DNA from: Mangrovibacterium lignilyticum
GTDB lineage: Bacteria; Bacteroidota; Bacteroidia; Bacteroidales; Prolixibacteraceae
Direction of reading: 5' to 3'
NCBI RefSeq assembly: GCF_010882175.1
Contig: NZ_WKLH01000001.1
Span: forward strand, 1,257,464-1,321,463
Length of the DNA: 64,000 nucleotides
Made by a program: the position numbers and the translations under genes. The notes below the pieces were generated by a model. That model did not search any database, was not told the DNA's origin, and worked only from the letters and a program-made list of their open reading frames with translations. Every line of letters starts with the position of its first letter. Within the stretch, counting starts at the first letter, position 1. This document shows positions 8,307 to 17,404 of the stretch, in pieces.

Positions 8307-8747
8307 ATGAATGGCTTCAAACGATATTTTAAGAGAATTACTTTTGCCCTGTTTACACTAATGCTCACTTGTTATTCCTGTTCCGATAACTTTGAATCGT
8401 CAATCCCATATGTTTATGTTTCGATTAACCGAAGTCTGACAAATCTAAATGAGTTATCCATTCCTAGTGGATTTGTGATTTTTCCGAGTGCCGGTTATGG
8501 AGGAGTTGTCGTTTTTAACACGGGAATCCCTGATGCAGAATACGTGGCTTTTGACTTAGCTTGTCCCTATGAAGCTGACAATACAATTGTTCTCGAAGTG
8601 GACAACTCCGGGATTGGAACATGTCCGACCTGCGGTTCAACATACAACCTATGGCTTAGCGGGGCAATTGAATCCGGCCCAACGACAGAACCTCTTCTAC
8701 CTTACAGTGCTTTTGTTTCAGGAGGGTATTTATACGTATCCAACTAG
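8307..8747 (+). CDS. Lipoprotein with degenerate Rieske-type domain
   Basis: A 146-residue lipoprotein: a hydrophobic signal with a lipobox cysteine at residue 22 or 25 is followed by a beta-rich domain. The end of that domain resembles a Rieske [2Fe-2S] fold: C86 in LACPYE, then C106 and C109 in CPTCGSTY, then a GAIESGPTTEPL loop like the proline loop of Rieske proteins. Canonical ligands are CxH and CxxH; here both histidine positions are lost (Tyr after C86xx, Cys in the second motif). Cluster binding is therefore uncertain. The stop overlaps the stop of the convergent gene by four bases (CTAG). Confidence 0.65.
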   Translation: MNGFKRYFKRITFALFTLMLTCYSCSDNFESSIPYVYVSINRSLTNLNELSIPSGFVIFPSAGYGGVVVFNTGIPDAEYVAFDLACPYEADNTIVLEVDNSGIGTCPTCGSTYNLWLSGAIESGPTTEPLLPYSAFVSGGYLYVSN

Positions 8748-9166
8748 AGTTCGAACAAGCGTTCATTCCTCATTTCCAACAGAAAAACCCGGTCAAAGTC
8801 TGAATGAAAGAGCCTGTTTTCAAGCTTATTTTGAAAATTAAAATTCACGTTTTGAGTCAGTTGTTCCACATGAATGAGTAACCAAATGCGGTATAATTTT
8901 TTTCGTCGGTAAAGAACCAGTTTTTCATTTTTTGCCGTAATTGTCTCCTTCAGGTATGCAAAAATGTTCGTCGGATTCAACAAACCCCCTGTATGATTAA
9001 TAAAGTCCTGCCCCTTTAGTTCGGTCAGTTCTATGCCGATCGATTTCCTGGTATTGATTTTCAGAATGAAATCAGGCGATTCACCTGCCTGCAGTTTTCC
9101 CTTAGGCCATTCGTGATACAAACGGGCAAATTGCTGAATAATAATATGTTCATTTTTCTTATCCAT
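8744..9166 (-). CDS. Protein of unknown function, possible PD-(D/E)XK-like fold
   Basis: I cannot name this 140-residue protein. It has the segment SPDFILKINTRKSIGIELTEL (residues about 29-49), where an Asp followed about a dozen residues later by Glu-x-Thr in a hydrophobic strand resembles the PD-(D/E)XK nuclease core, with Thr in place of the usual Lys. A strand-like stretch YRIWLLIHV follows. It has no signal peptide. The nuclease-fold suggestion is weak inference. It converges on, and overlaps by four bases, the Rieske-like lipoprotein gene. Confidence 0.6.
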   Translation of the reverse strand: MDKKNEHIIIQQFARLYHEWPKGKLQAGESPDFILKINTRKSIGIELTELKGQDFINHTGGLLNPTNIFAYLKETITAKNEKLVLYRRKKLYRIWLLIHVEQLTQNVNFNFQNKLENRLFHSDFDRVFLLEMRNERLFEL

Positions 9167-9272
9167 ACTTCATGGACCGGATGAAATAAATTTTGTCCTG
9201 TTGCAGTACTACACCATGAGCAGAAAGCAGCCCTTCAAAAACCAAAAATAAACCGCACCTTAAGATAAGAAA

Positions 9273-9295
9273 AAAGCAGCCCAATGAGCTGCTTT
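9273..9295 (-). terminator. Terminator after ahcY
   Basis: Read on the minus strand, an 8-bp stem AAAGCAGC / GCTGCTTT with a 7-base loop runs into TTTTTTC, about 40 bases beyond the ahcY stop. Confidence 0.8.
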
Positions 9296-9334
9296 CGAAT
9301 GATATATCAGTTGAAAAATATCTACAAAATAAAA

Positions 9335-10753
9335 TTAATAGCGGTAATGTTCCGGCTTATACGGACCACTTTGCGAAACACCGATGTATGCTGCTTGCTC
9401 TTTAGACAATTTGGTCAGTTTTACACCCAGTTGCTCCAGGTGTAAACGAGCGACTTCTTCATCCAATTCTTTTGGCAAACGGTAAACATCCAGTTTGTAT
9501 TCATTTTTCCACAGTTCAATTTGAGCCAGTGTTTGGTTCGTAAATGAGTTACTCATTACAAAACTTGGATGTCCGGTTGCGCATCCAAGGTTCACCAAAC
9601 GGCCTTCAGCCAACAAGTAAATCACATGACCATCTTCGTAAGTATATTTGTCAACCTGTGGTTTAATGTTGGTTTTCACCACTCCTGGCCAACGCTCCAT
9701 ACGAGCCACCTGGATTTCGTTGTCAAAGTGACCAATATTACACACAATAGCCTGATCCTTCATGGCAGCCATGTGTTCGGCAGTGATAATATCTTTATTT
9801 CCGGTAGTCGTTACATAAATGTTTCCTTCAGAGAGCGCATCTTCCATGGTCTTTACTTCGAATCCTTCCATAGCAGCCTGCAAGGCACAAATCGGGTCAA
9901 TCTCGGTTACAATTACACGGGCTCCGTAGCCACGCATCGAGCGGGCACATCCTTTACCCACGTCTCCATAACCGGCAACAACCACTACTTTACCGGCAAT
10001 CATTACATCGGTAGCACGTTTGATACCATCAGCCAATGATTCGCGGCAACCATACAGGTTATCGAATTTCGATTTAGTAACAGAGTCATTCACGTTGATC
10101 GCGGGAAACAACAATTTTCCTTCTTCCATCATCTGATACAGGCGATGTACTCCGGTTGTTGTTTCTTCGCTCACTCCTTTAATTTCCTTAACCGCGTTCG
10201 TCCAACGTTGTGGCGTTTCGGCAAGGATACGCTTCAATACTTTATCTAATTGAATTTCGTCTTCAGCTTCTAATTCAACATCCAGAATTGAAGGATTTTT
10301 TTCGGCTTCATAACCACGGTGAATCATAATGGTCGCATCACCTCCGTCGTCCACAATCAGGTTCGGTCCTAATCCGTTTCCAAAGTCAAGTGCTTTCTCG
10401 GTACACCACCAGTATTCAGCTAATGTTTCACCTTTCCAGGCAAACACCGGAACACCGGCAACAGCAATGGCAGCAGCAGCATGATCCTGCGTGCTGAAAA
10501 TATTACAACTGGCCCATCGTACATCTGCGCCCAATTCAACCAATGTTTCAATCAACACTGCAGTTTGAATAGTCATATGCAAAGAACCCATAATACGGGA
10601 ACCTTTCAAAGGCTTCTCCGTTGCATATTTATTACGGATTGACATCAATCCGGGCATTTCCTTCTCAGCAATTTCAATTTCTTTACGGCCAAAATCAGCC
10701 AACGAAATATCTGCTACTTTGTAATCCAATCGTGTTTCTGTTACTGTAGTCAT
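9335..10753 (-). CDS. ahcY: Adenosylhomocysteinase (S-adenosylhomocysteine hydrolase)
   Basis: A 472-residue NAD-dependent enzyme that splits S-adenosylhomocysteine into adenosine and homocysteine, keeping the methyl cycle running. Visible landmarks are the substrate-binding N-terminal region with [15 protein letters not shown], the catalytic-domain segment around [11 protein letters not shown], the NAD-binding [10 protein letters not shown] Rossmann loop, and the C-terminal KPEHYRY tail that reaches into the partner subunit's cofactor site. The insertion before the catalytic core is present, giving the long bacterial form. I chose the ATG at 10753; an in-frame TTG six bases upstream is less likely. 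Confidence 0.97.
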   Translation of the reverse strand: MTTVTETRLDYKVADISLADFGRKEIEIAEKEMPGLMSIRNKYATEKPLKGSRIMGSLHMTIQTAVLIETLVELGADVRWASCNIFSTQDHAAAAIAVAGVPVFAWKGETLAEYWWCTEKALDFGNGLGPNLIVDDGGDATIMIHRGYEAEKNPSILDVELEAEDEIQLDKVLKRILAETPQRWTNAVKEIKGVSEETTTGVHRLYQMMEEGKLLFPAINVNDSVTKSKFDNLYGCRESLADGIKRATDVMIAGKVVVVAGYGDVGKGCARSMRGYGARVIVTEIDPICALQAAMEGFEVKTMEDALSEGNIYVTTTGNKDIITAEHMAAMKDQAIVCNIGHFDNEIQVARMERWPGVVKTNIKPQVDKYTYEDGHVIYLLAEGRLVNLGCATGHPSFVMSNSFTNQTLAQIELWKNEYKLDVYRLPKELDEEVARLHLEQLGVKLTKLSKEQAAYIGVSQSGPYKPEHYRY

Positions 10754-10773
10754 TCTCAATTAATTTTGGAGTG

Positions 10774-10781
10774 CAAAGATA
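10774..10781 (-). promoter_or_regulatory. Candidate -7 element for ahcY
   Basis: TATCTTTG on the minus strand matches the Bacteroidota TAnnTTTG -7 consensus, 21 bases before the chosen ahcY ATG. The best upstream TTG is about 23 bases away, so the -33 element is poor. Confidence 0.45.
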
Positions 10782-10860
10782 ACTTTTTCCAATTAAAGAG
10801 CCAGCAATTTTTTGGTCGGTTTTCGATTATCTGACCCAAGCGCTAAAGCGCCCTTTTCAA

Positions 10861-11790
10861 CTAGGAAAGTTTCTGAATAATAACGGATTTGTCTTCTTCC
10901 AACTGGGCACGTAATTCGTCGATAGAGGCGAATTTCTTTTCATTCCTGATTTTCTGAATAAATTCCAATTCAATCTCGTGATCGTACAGATTACCGTCGA
11001 ACTGCAAAATATGGACTTCAATGCTCCGGTTATCCGCATTATTATTGACCGTTGGCCTCGTTCCAATATTCAACATTCCAATGTAACGCTCACCCGCAAT
11101 GTTGACAAAAACAGCATAAACACCATATCCGGGGATTAGCTTGTTCGGGTCCGATGCTTCGATATTAGCGGTAGGGAACTGAATTTTTCGTCCTAACTTC
11201 TGTCCTTCAACAACGGTGCCATGTAACGTATAAGGATATCCCAGGTATTTATTGGCAAGTTTGACATCGCCTTCCTGCAGTGATTCCCTGATTTTGGTCG
11301 AACTAATATTGACATCGTCCATCAGCAAAACATCGAGCTTTTCAAGTTCGAAATTAAATGCCTCAGACAATCCTTGAAGCATGCTGTAACTTCCTTCCCG
11401 GTTTTTACCGAATTTATGATCGTAGCCAACAACGAGCGTCTTTATTCTCAGTTTTTCAACCAAAATGGTGTGCACAAAATCAGTGTAACTTAATTCGGAG
11501 AATATTTTGGTGAAGGGATAAATGATCAGGTGGTCAATTCCGGCCTTTTCAAACAGCCTGACTTTTTCGTTTAAAGTTGTCAGCAATCGCAGATTTTTTT
11601 CCTCAGGGAACAGAACCAACCGTGGGTGCGGATAAAAAGTGAAGATCACACTTTCCCCCTTTTTCTCCTCCGCAATTTCTCGTAAACGGTTGATAATTTT
11701 GAAATGTCCCTCGTGAACCCCGTCAAACGAGCCGATGGTTAAAATGGGATTTTCAACGTGGAAATCATTAATATCTCTGTAAATCTTCAT
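10861..11790 (-). CDS. ribF: Bifunctional riboflavin kinase/FAD synthetase
   Basis: A 309-residue RibF. The N-terminal nucleotidyltransferase domain has GSFDGVHEGH (residues about 22-31) and the ISSTKIR motif. The C-terminal flavokinase domain has the GRKIQFPTANI loop, then GVYAVFV and ENG-like metal and substrate-binding stretches (residues about 185-305). It makes FMN from riboflavin and then FAD in the cytoplasm. A TAATTTTG box at 11814-11821 on the minus strand could be its -7 element. It follows a 107-base spacer after ahcY's promoter region; the two are probably separate units. Confidence 0.96.
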   Translation of the reverse strand: MKIYRDINDFHVENPILTIGSFDGVHEGHFKIINRLREIAEEKKGESVIFTFYPHPRLVLFPEEKNLRLLTTLNEKVRLFEKAGIDHLIIYPFTKIFSELSYTDFVHTILVEKLRIKTLVVGYDHKFGKNREGSYSMLQGLSEAFNFELEKLDVLLMDDVNISSTKIRESLQEGDVKLANKYLGYPYTLHGTVVEGQKLGRKIQFPTANIEASDPNKLIPGYGVYAVFVNIAGERYIGMLNIGTRPTVNNNADNRSIEVHILQFDGNLYDHEIELEFIQKIRNEKKFASIDELRAQLEEDKSVIIQKLS

Positions 11791-11945
11791 GCTGCTTGTT
11801 CTATCAGGCTGGCCAAAATTACATTTTTTGACCTAAACATACCTATTCGGATCACAAAATCATGTTTCAAAAGATTGAATCTTCATAGCCGATTGATGTT
11901 GAATTTATTATTTTTACCGCTCGAATAAAAATAAACCAGTACCCA

Positions 11946-13094
11946 GTGAGAAAATTTGGTGTTCTTCTTTTAGTTATCGCAACTACAATTGTTGCCTGTA
12001 ACGATTCGTCAAAGTATACTATCAAAGGCCGTATCAGTAATGCGGAAGACAACTATGTTTATTTGGATGAGTTGAAAGTTTCGTCAACCGAAACAATCGA
12101 TTCAGTCTTGATTGACAAAGACGGTAAATTTAGCTTCAGAGGAAATGTGAGCTATCCGACATTCTTTTTATTACGACTGGCTCGTCAAAACTTCATTACC
12201 TTATTGGTCGATTCGGCTGAACAAGTTGAAGTAAACGGTGACGCCGCTAATTTCAGCCGGAAATATTCGGTTACAGGTTCCGAAGGATCCTTGTTTGTGC
12301 AGCAGCTCAATCAACATTTGAGCCGAACCAAGCATCAAATGGACTCAATCCGCTCTTTGCAGATTTCGTTTCGTGACGAAGCCGATTATGCGACGAAAAA
12401 AGAGCAGTGGGAACAGGAGTACAACGATGTCAAACAAAAGCAAATCGAGTACTCGCAAAAGTTCGTATCAGAACATCCATTCAATATGGCCAATGTCTTG
12501 GCGCTTTATCAGAAATTTGACGATGACACCTATGTCATTCAGGATCTGCAGTCATTGAAACTCGCCGCTTCAGCCTTAAATTCGTTCTATCCGCAATCTG
12601 AACATGTGAAAGCCCTTTACGGCAACACATTGAAATTGATGCAGGACGAACGAGCTGCAAAAATGAAGCAAATGATTCAGGAGCAAGGTGTAAACAGCCC
12701 CGAAATTGTTTTACCCAATCCTGATGGAAAAGAAATTGCCTTGAGCTCGCTACAAGGGAAATATGTGCTGTTGCACTTCTGGTCGGCCATGGATCGTGGC
12801 TCACGAATTTTGAACCCCGTTTTGGTTGAAGTTTACAAGAAATATAAATCGAAAGGATTCGAAATCTACCAGGTTTCAGTCGATGAAAACCGCTACGAGT
12901 GGTTGGATGCCATTGATAAAGACAAGTTGAGCTGGACAAATGTTGGCGACATGAAAGGAAGTATTCAGGCAGCCAATATGTACAATATTACAACTATACC
13001 TTATAACTACCTCCTCGACAAAGAAGGCAAAATCATTGCAAAAGACTTAAAAGGCCCAAATCTGGATCGTTTGTTAGGTGAAATTTTAAAATAG
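11946..13094 (+). CDS. Thioredoxin-fold lipoprotein lacking the CxxC active site
   Basis: A 382-residue lipoprotein with signal MRKFGVLLLVIATTIVAC (GTG start, lipobox Cys18). Residues about 25-110 look like the DUF4369 beta domain found in front of Bacteroidota periplasmic thioredoxin/AhpC-TSA proteins. A helical linker follows (about 115-235), then a thioredoxin/peroxiredoxin-like domain (about 250-382) with EIALSSLQGKYVLLHFW and the cis-Pro loop TTIPYNYLL. Where the family has WCxxC this protein has FWSAMDRGSR, with Asp283 and Ser286 in the two cysteine positions. It cannot work as an ordinary disulfide oxidoreductase. Possible chaperone-like or binding role is inference. Confidence 0.85.
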   Translation: MRKFGVLLLVIATTIVACNDSSKYTIKGRISNAEDNYVYLDELKVSSTETIDSVLIDKDGKFSFRGNVSYPTFFLLRLARQNFITLLVDSAEQVEVNGDAANFSRKYSVTGSEGSLFVQQLNQHLSRTKHQMDSIRSLQISFRDEADYATKKEQWEQEYNDVKQKQIEYSQKFVSEHPFNMANVLALYQKFDDDTYVIQDLQSLKLAASALNSFYPQSEHVKALYGNTLKLMQDERAAKMKQMIQEQGVNSPEIVLPNPDGKEIALSSLQGKYVLLHFWSAMDRGSRILNPVLVEVYKKYKSKGFEIYQVSVDENRYEWLDAIDKDKLSWTNVGDMKGSIQAANMYNITTIPYNYLLDKEGKIIAKDLKGPNLDRLLGEILK

Positions 13095-13131
13095 CCAAGC
13101 TGTTCAGAAAAATCCCTTTTGCAACAAAAGT

Positions 13132-13163
13132 TGATTATTTGAACGATGGAAATCATATCTTTG
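13132..13163 (+). promoter_or_regulatory. Candidate promoter for the LpxH-like gene
   Basis: TATCTTTG at 13156-13163 matches the TAnnTTTG -7 consensus, with a TTG at 13132-13134 about 21 bases upstream as a -33 element. It would give a leader of roughly 20 bases before the TTG start at 13189 and supports that unusual start codon. Confidence 0.5.
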
Positions 13164-13188
13164 TCAGCATTTTACAAAAATCAGAATT

Positions 13189-13941
13189 TTGATCGAGCAG
13201 GGGCGTAAAATATACTTCATCTCCGATTTACATTTGGGTGCACCGGCATTGAATAACAATGCGGAACGCGAACGCCTCTTTGTAAAATGGTTGGATGAAA
13301 TTAAGCAGGATGCAGCCATGCTGTTCCTGATGGGTGACATATTTGACTATTGGTTTGAATATAAACATGTGGTACCTCGGGGCTTCACTCGCGCCCTTGG
13401 GAAAATAGCGGAAATAGCCGACTCGGGTATTCCGGTGCATTTTTTTACCGGCAATCACGACATTTGGGTTTTCGATTACCTGCCCAATGAATTGGGCATT
13501 CAGGTACACTATGAAGAAATGCGGATCACCTTGGGAAATAAAAGGTTTTTCCTTGCTCACGGGGATGGGTTAGACCCCTTTGATACCGGGTACCTTTTCC
13601 TGAAAAAAATATTCACGAACCGATTTTTCCAATGGGCATTTGCCCGTGTTCATCCAAACCTTGGAATTTGGGCAGCCCACGCCTGGTCAAAAAAGAGCCG
13701 ATTGGACAAAGGATTAGGTGATGGATTTAAAGGACCAGACAAAGAAGGCCTCTATGTTTTTGCCAACTCCGTCCTTGAAAAAGAAGAGATTGACTATTTT
13801 ATTTTCGGACATCGACATTTGTTATTAGATTTGTCGGTTGGAAATCAAAGCCGTTACATTAATCTGGGTGACTGGATTACTCATTTTTCTTACGGCGTTT
13901 TTGATGGAGAAAAATTTGAATTAAAGAGATATAAAAAATAA
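13189..13941 (+). CDS. LpxH-like UDP-2,3-diacylglucosamine pyrophosphohydrolase
   Basis: A 250-residue calcineurin-fold phosphoesterase. Metal-binding motifs are in the expected order: DLHLGAP (residues about 12-18), GDIFD, GNHD, HGDG and GHRH. The spacing and length fit LpxH, which removes UMP from UDP-2,3-diacylglucosamine to give lipid X in lipid A synthesis; the Bacteroidota group is divergent, so the exact substrate is inferred. Start is a TTG at 13189: no in-frame ATG precedes the first motif, and a promoter box lies just upstream. The KASIII gene follows 33 bases later on the same strand. Confidence 0.8.
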   Translation: MIEQGRKIYFISDLHLGAPALNNNAERERLFVKWLDEIKQDAAMLFLMGDIFDYWFEYKHVVPRGFTRALGKIAEIADSGIPVHFFTGNHDIWVFDYLPNELGIQVHYEEMRITLGNKRFFLAHGDGLDPFDTGYLFLKKIFTNRFFQWAFARVHPNLGIWAAHAWSKKSRLDKGLGDGFKGPDKEGLYVFANSVLEKEEIDYFIFGHRHLLLDLSVGNQSRYINLGDWITHFSYGVFDGEKFELKRYKK

Positions 13942-13974
13942 GGATTTGCTCGCGCAGATCTGAAAGTTATTACG

Positions 13975-15051
13975 ATGAAACTTTATACAAAAATTATTGG
14001 AACCGGTCGGTGTATTCCGTCAAATGTGGTCAAAAACGACCACTTCATGGATTACAAGTTTTATGATCCTGCCACCCGGAAACCCTTTGATAAAACCAAC
14101 GAAGAAATTGTCACAAAATTTCAGGAAATTACCAATATTAAGGAACGCCGATGGCTAACTGATGACCAGGTAAACTCAGACCTGGCAGCAATCGCTGTTA
14201 AAGACGCCTGCACCTCAGCCGGTGTTGATCCTGAATCGCTTGACTTTATCGTCTTTGGGCACAACTTTGGTGACGTTCATCACGGACAAACCTGTGTTGA
14301 CACCCTGCCGGGATTGGCAAACCGGGTGAAGAAAATTTTGGACATCAAAAACCCCGGCTGTATCTGCCACGATGTGATCTCCGGTTGTCCGGGTTGGACT
14401 CAGGGGATGATTGTTGCCGATGCTTATATCCGCAGCGAGACATTTAAACGCGGTGTGGTCATTGGTGCCGATACGCTTTCCCGAATCTCAGACCCACACG
14501 ACCGTGATACCATGATCTTCTCCGACGGAGCAGGCGCAACAATTGTTGAAGCTGTCCGGAGCGAAGAACCAATCGGTATTTTAGCACACTCAAGCCGTTC
14601 CGACTGCAATCCGTACGCTAATTTGCTGACTTTTGGTCCTTCTCTGAATCCGGATTTCGAAGGGAATGATCTCTTCATTAAAATGGCTGGACATAAATTA
14701 TATGTCTATGCCCTCAGTCATGTTCCCGGTGTCGTAAAAGACAGCATCGAAAAAGCTGGGTTACAACTGAGCGACATCAAGAAAGTACTCATCCACCAAG
14801 CGAACGAGAAAATGGATGAAGCAATCTTGAGAGGAGTTTTCAAACTATACCATGAGAAACAAATCCCGGAAGGTATCATGCCAATGAGCATTGATAAATT
14901 GGGGAACTCATCAACAGCAACCGTACCAACCTTGCTCGACCTCATTCTAAAAGGCGACATGGAAGGTCAGGAAATCAACAAGGGAGATTACGTTATTCTG
15001 TGTTCTGTTGGAGCCGGAATGAATATTAACTCCATTGTTTATAAATGGTAA
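13975..15051 (+). CDS. 3-oxoacyl-ACP synthase III family protein
   Basis: A 358-residue thiolase-fold condensing enzyme. The catalytic triad is visible: Cys138 in VISGCPGW, His at about 273 in LIHQANEKMD, and Asn at about 312 in GNSSTATVP. It is somewhat longer than FabH (about 320) because of an extended N-terminal part with DPATRKPFDK, and may be a branch distinct from the housekeeping FabH, for example one acting on a specialised lipid or polyketide-like product. It follows an LpxH-like gene and is ended by a strong terminator, so the pair is probably one transcript. No other acyl-chain genes are adjacent. Confidence 0.85.
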   Translation: MKLYTKIIGTGRCIPSNVVKNDHFMDYKFYDPATRKPFDKTNEEIVTKFQEITNIKERRWLTDDQVNSDLAAIAVKDACTSAGVDPESLDFIVFGHNFGDVHHGQTCVDTLPGLANRVKKILDIKNPGCICHDVISGCPGWTQGMIVADAYIRSETFKRGVVIGADTLSRISDPHDRDTMIFSDGAGATIVEAVRSEEPIGILAHSSRSDCNPYANLLTFGPSLNPDFEGNDLFIKMAGHKLYVYALSHVPGVVKDSIEKAGLQLSDIKKVLIHQANEKMDEAILRGVFKLYHEKQIPEGIMPMSIDKLGNSSTATVPTLLDLILKGDMEGQEINKGDYVILCSVGAGMNINSIVYKW

Positions 15052-15071
15052 ATCTATCCAATCCGATATAG

Positions 15072-15102
15072 AAAGGGCTGCCGACTGGCAGCCCTTTTTT
15101 TG
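15072..15102 (+). terminator. Terminator after the KASIII gene
   Basis: An 11-bp GC-rich stem (AAAGGGCTGCC / GGCAGCCCTTT) with a 4-base loop, followed by TTTT, 20 bases after the stop. Confidence 0.93.
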
Positions 15103-15112
15103 TTTCCCTTTC

Positions 15113-15146
15113 AAAAAAAAGAGCTACCAAATTATTTTGATAGCTC
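15113..15146 (-). terminator. Terminator after the minus-strand DEAD-box gene
   Basis: On the minus strand an 11-bp stem (GAGCTATCAAA / TTTGGTAGCTC, one wobble) is followed by eight T. It faces the KASIII terminator, so convergent transcription is blocked from both sides. Confidence 0.88.
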
Positions 15147-15168
15147 CTCTGTTTTTTAGATCTTATAT

Positions 15169-16437
15169 TTAGCGTCGTCCCCTGTAATTTGGATTTCGCT
15201 TATTTCTATTTCCGCCTGCAGGCTTCGAACCGGAATCCCGGAACCTGGATGGTAATTTCGTATTTCCCGATGGTTTCTTCACAAATTCTTCCTCTTCATC
15301 GTCCGGGAAGGGATGCTCCGGAATTACCGGTATTTGCTGATTAATAAACCGCTGAATATCGCGCAGGTATGCCCGCTCTTCGACATCGCAAAACGACATC
15401 GCCGCTCCGCTTGAAACAGCTCTTCCGGTCCGTCCAATCCGGTGAACGTAAGTTTCCGGAATGTTTGGAAGGTCAAAATTAATCACCAGCGACAACTGAT
15501 CAATATCAATCCCCCGGGCTGCAATATCTGTTGCCAGCAACACTTTAATCCGACCATCTTTGAAATTGCTCAAGGCCTTCTGACGGGCATTTTGCGATTT
15601 ATTACCATGGATGGCAGCCGATGCGATTCCAGCCTTATCCAATGCACGAACCACCTTGTCAGCTCCGTGCTTGGTTCTGGTAAATACAATTACCGACTCG
15701 TAACTGATCGTCTGCAAAAGGTGAAGCAGTAATTTCGGCTTCCACTTTTTACTTACAAAGTACAGCGACTGCTCTACTTTTTCAGCGGTCGTTTGCTCCG
15801 GCTTAATTATTACTTTCTCGGGGTGGTTACCCAGAATTTTACCCGACAGTTCAACAATAGCCGGAGGCATAGTAGCCGAGAAGAATAACGATTGCCGATC
15901 GTGCGGCAAGCGTGCAATCAATTTCCGAATATCGTGTACAAATCCCATGTCGAGCATACGATCAGCCTCATCCAATACAAAATGAGCAATGCTTTTCACA
16001 TTGATAAAACCCTGATCCATCAAGTCGAGCAACCGGCCGGGAGTGGCAATTAAAACATCGACCCCCCGACGTAAGGTCTGTACTTGCGGTTCCTGTTTAA
16101 CGCCGCCAAAAATGACCGTATTCCGAATCCCGGTATATTTCCCGTAGGTATCAAAACTTTCAGCTATCTGAATAGCCAACTCGCGTGTAGGTGTAACAAT
16201 CAATGCTTTAATCTTTCGAGGCCCTTTGCTTTGCGGATGGTCCAAATAAAGCTGTTGCAGGATGGGTATGGCAAATGCCGCAGTCTTTCCTGTTCCGGTT
16301 TGAGCCGAAGCCAGCAAGTCATTTCCGTTAAGCAATGTGGGTATTGATTGTTCCTGAATTGGAGTTGGGTTGTTGTAGCCCTCTTCTTCGAGTGCCTTAC
16401 ATATGGAATCACAGATTCCTAAATCTTTAAACGTCAT
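15169..16437 (-). CDS. DEAD-box RNA helicase, RhlE-like
   Basis: A 422-residue ATP-dependent RNA helicase. The Q motif [10 protein letters not shown], motif I AQTGTGKT (about 45-52), motif II DEAD (about 156-159), motif III SAT, motif V RGIDI and motif [10 protein letters not shown] are all present. The C-terminal extension is short, basic and Gly/Arg/Asn-rich ([13 protein letters not shown]), the RhlE-type RNA-binding tail. Role in RNA remodelling, ribosome assembly or cold adaptation is known for the family. A second DEAD-box gene occurs at 46375. It has its own terminator. Confidence 0.95.
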   Translation of the reverse strand: MTFKDLGICDSICKALEEEGYNNPTPIQEQSIPTLLNGNDLLASAQTGTGKTAAFAIPILQQLYLDHPQSKGPRKIKALIVTPTRELAIQIAESFDTYGKYTGIRNTVIFGGVKQEPQVQTLRRGVDVLIATPGRLLDLMDQGFINVKSIAHFVLDEADRMLDMGFVHDIRKLIARLPHDRQSLFFSATMPPAIVELSGKILGNHPEKVIIKPEQTTAEKVEQSLYFVSKKWKPKLLLHLLQTISYESVIVFTRTKHGADKVVRALDKAGIASAAIHGNKSQNARQKALSNFKDGRIKVLLATDIAARGIDIDQLSLVINFDLPNIPETYVHRIGRTGRAVSSGAAMSFCDVEERAYLRDIQRFINQQIPVIPEHPFPDDEEEEFVKKPSGNTKLPSRFRDSGSKPAGGNRNKRNPNYRGRR

Positions 16438-16584
16438 CTAATAAATTAAGACCGTAAAGATAATCGAATAAATCGGATATATAAGCCTTTTACAAAACGC
16501 GACCCTAACCGCTCCATTCCAGCCATTTACAGACATCTATTCAATATTGAGGCAATTCATCGGGTCAAAAAGCAAGGCCAAAAC

Positions 16585-17247
16585 CTACCATTTCACCGGC
16601 GAAAGTTGATGCGAAGCCAGAAATTCATTCGCCTTACTGAAGTGATTATTGCCGAAAAAACCACGACTGGCTGAAAGCGGTGACGGATGAACGGAGGTCA
16701 GCACCAAATGTTTGTCGCGATCGATAAATTCACCTTTACGGATGGCATAGCTGCCCCACAAAATAAAAACGACATGCTCTTTTTGCTTATTTATCTGATG
16801 AATAACTGCATCGGTAAAATCTTCCCACCCTTTTTTCTGGTGCGAGCCGGCCTGGGTAGCGCGAACAGTCAGGGTGGCATTTAAAAGCAGGACTCCTTGC
16901 TGAGCCCAGGCGGTCAAGTTACCGGAAGAAGGGATTGGTTTACCCACATCGCCGTTGAGTTCTTTAAAAATGTTTCGCAGGCTGGGAGGAAAAGTAACGC
17001 CATCATTCACCGAAAAACACAAACCATGCGCCTGACCGGGTCCATGGTACGGATCTTGTCCTAAAATAACGACCTTCAGCTGATCGAAAGTACACTGATC
17101 GAAAGCATTGAAAATCAATCCTGCCGGAGGAAAAATGGTTTGGGACCGATATTCATCGCGAACAAAAGCAGTCAGCTTCTCAAAATATGGCTTTTCAAAT
17201 TCTTCCTGTAAAACGCTCTTCCAGCTGTCTTCTATTTTAACATCCAT
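16585..17247 (-). CDS. ung: Uracil-DNA glycosylase (family 1)
   Basis: A 220-residue Ung of normal length. The water-activating motif GQDPYH at residues 63-68 carries the catalytic Asp65, LLLNATLTV follows, and the DNA-intercalating HPSPLSASRGFFG loop holds the catalytic His near residue 187. It removes uracil from DNA to begin base-excision repair. The gene stands alone; the 157 bases before it and the 130 after it show no other gene. Confidence 0.97.
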   Translation of the reverse strand: MDVKIEDSWKSVLQEEFEKPYFEKLTAFVRDEYRSQTIFPPAGLIFNAFDQCTFDQLKVVILGQDPYHGPGQAHGLCFSVNDGVTFPPSLRNIFKELNGDVGKPIPSSGNLTAWAQQGVLLLNATLTVRATQAGSHQKKGWEDFTDAVIHQINKQKEHVVFILWGSYAIRKGEFIDRDKHLVLTSVHPSPLSASRGFFGNNHFSKANEFLASHQLSPVKW

Positions 17248-17404
17248 TGGTCATATGTTTTTAGGATGCACTAAAATAGATGAATTGTTTGGAAAGGACA
17301 AGGGATAACCAGCCGCAAGCAGAAAGCCACCAACTACAAGTACGGTCATTTGTTGTCATTAAGTTGTCATTTATGCATACGGTAACCGAAGACTGAGACT
17401 TCCC

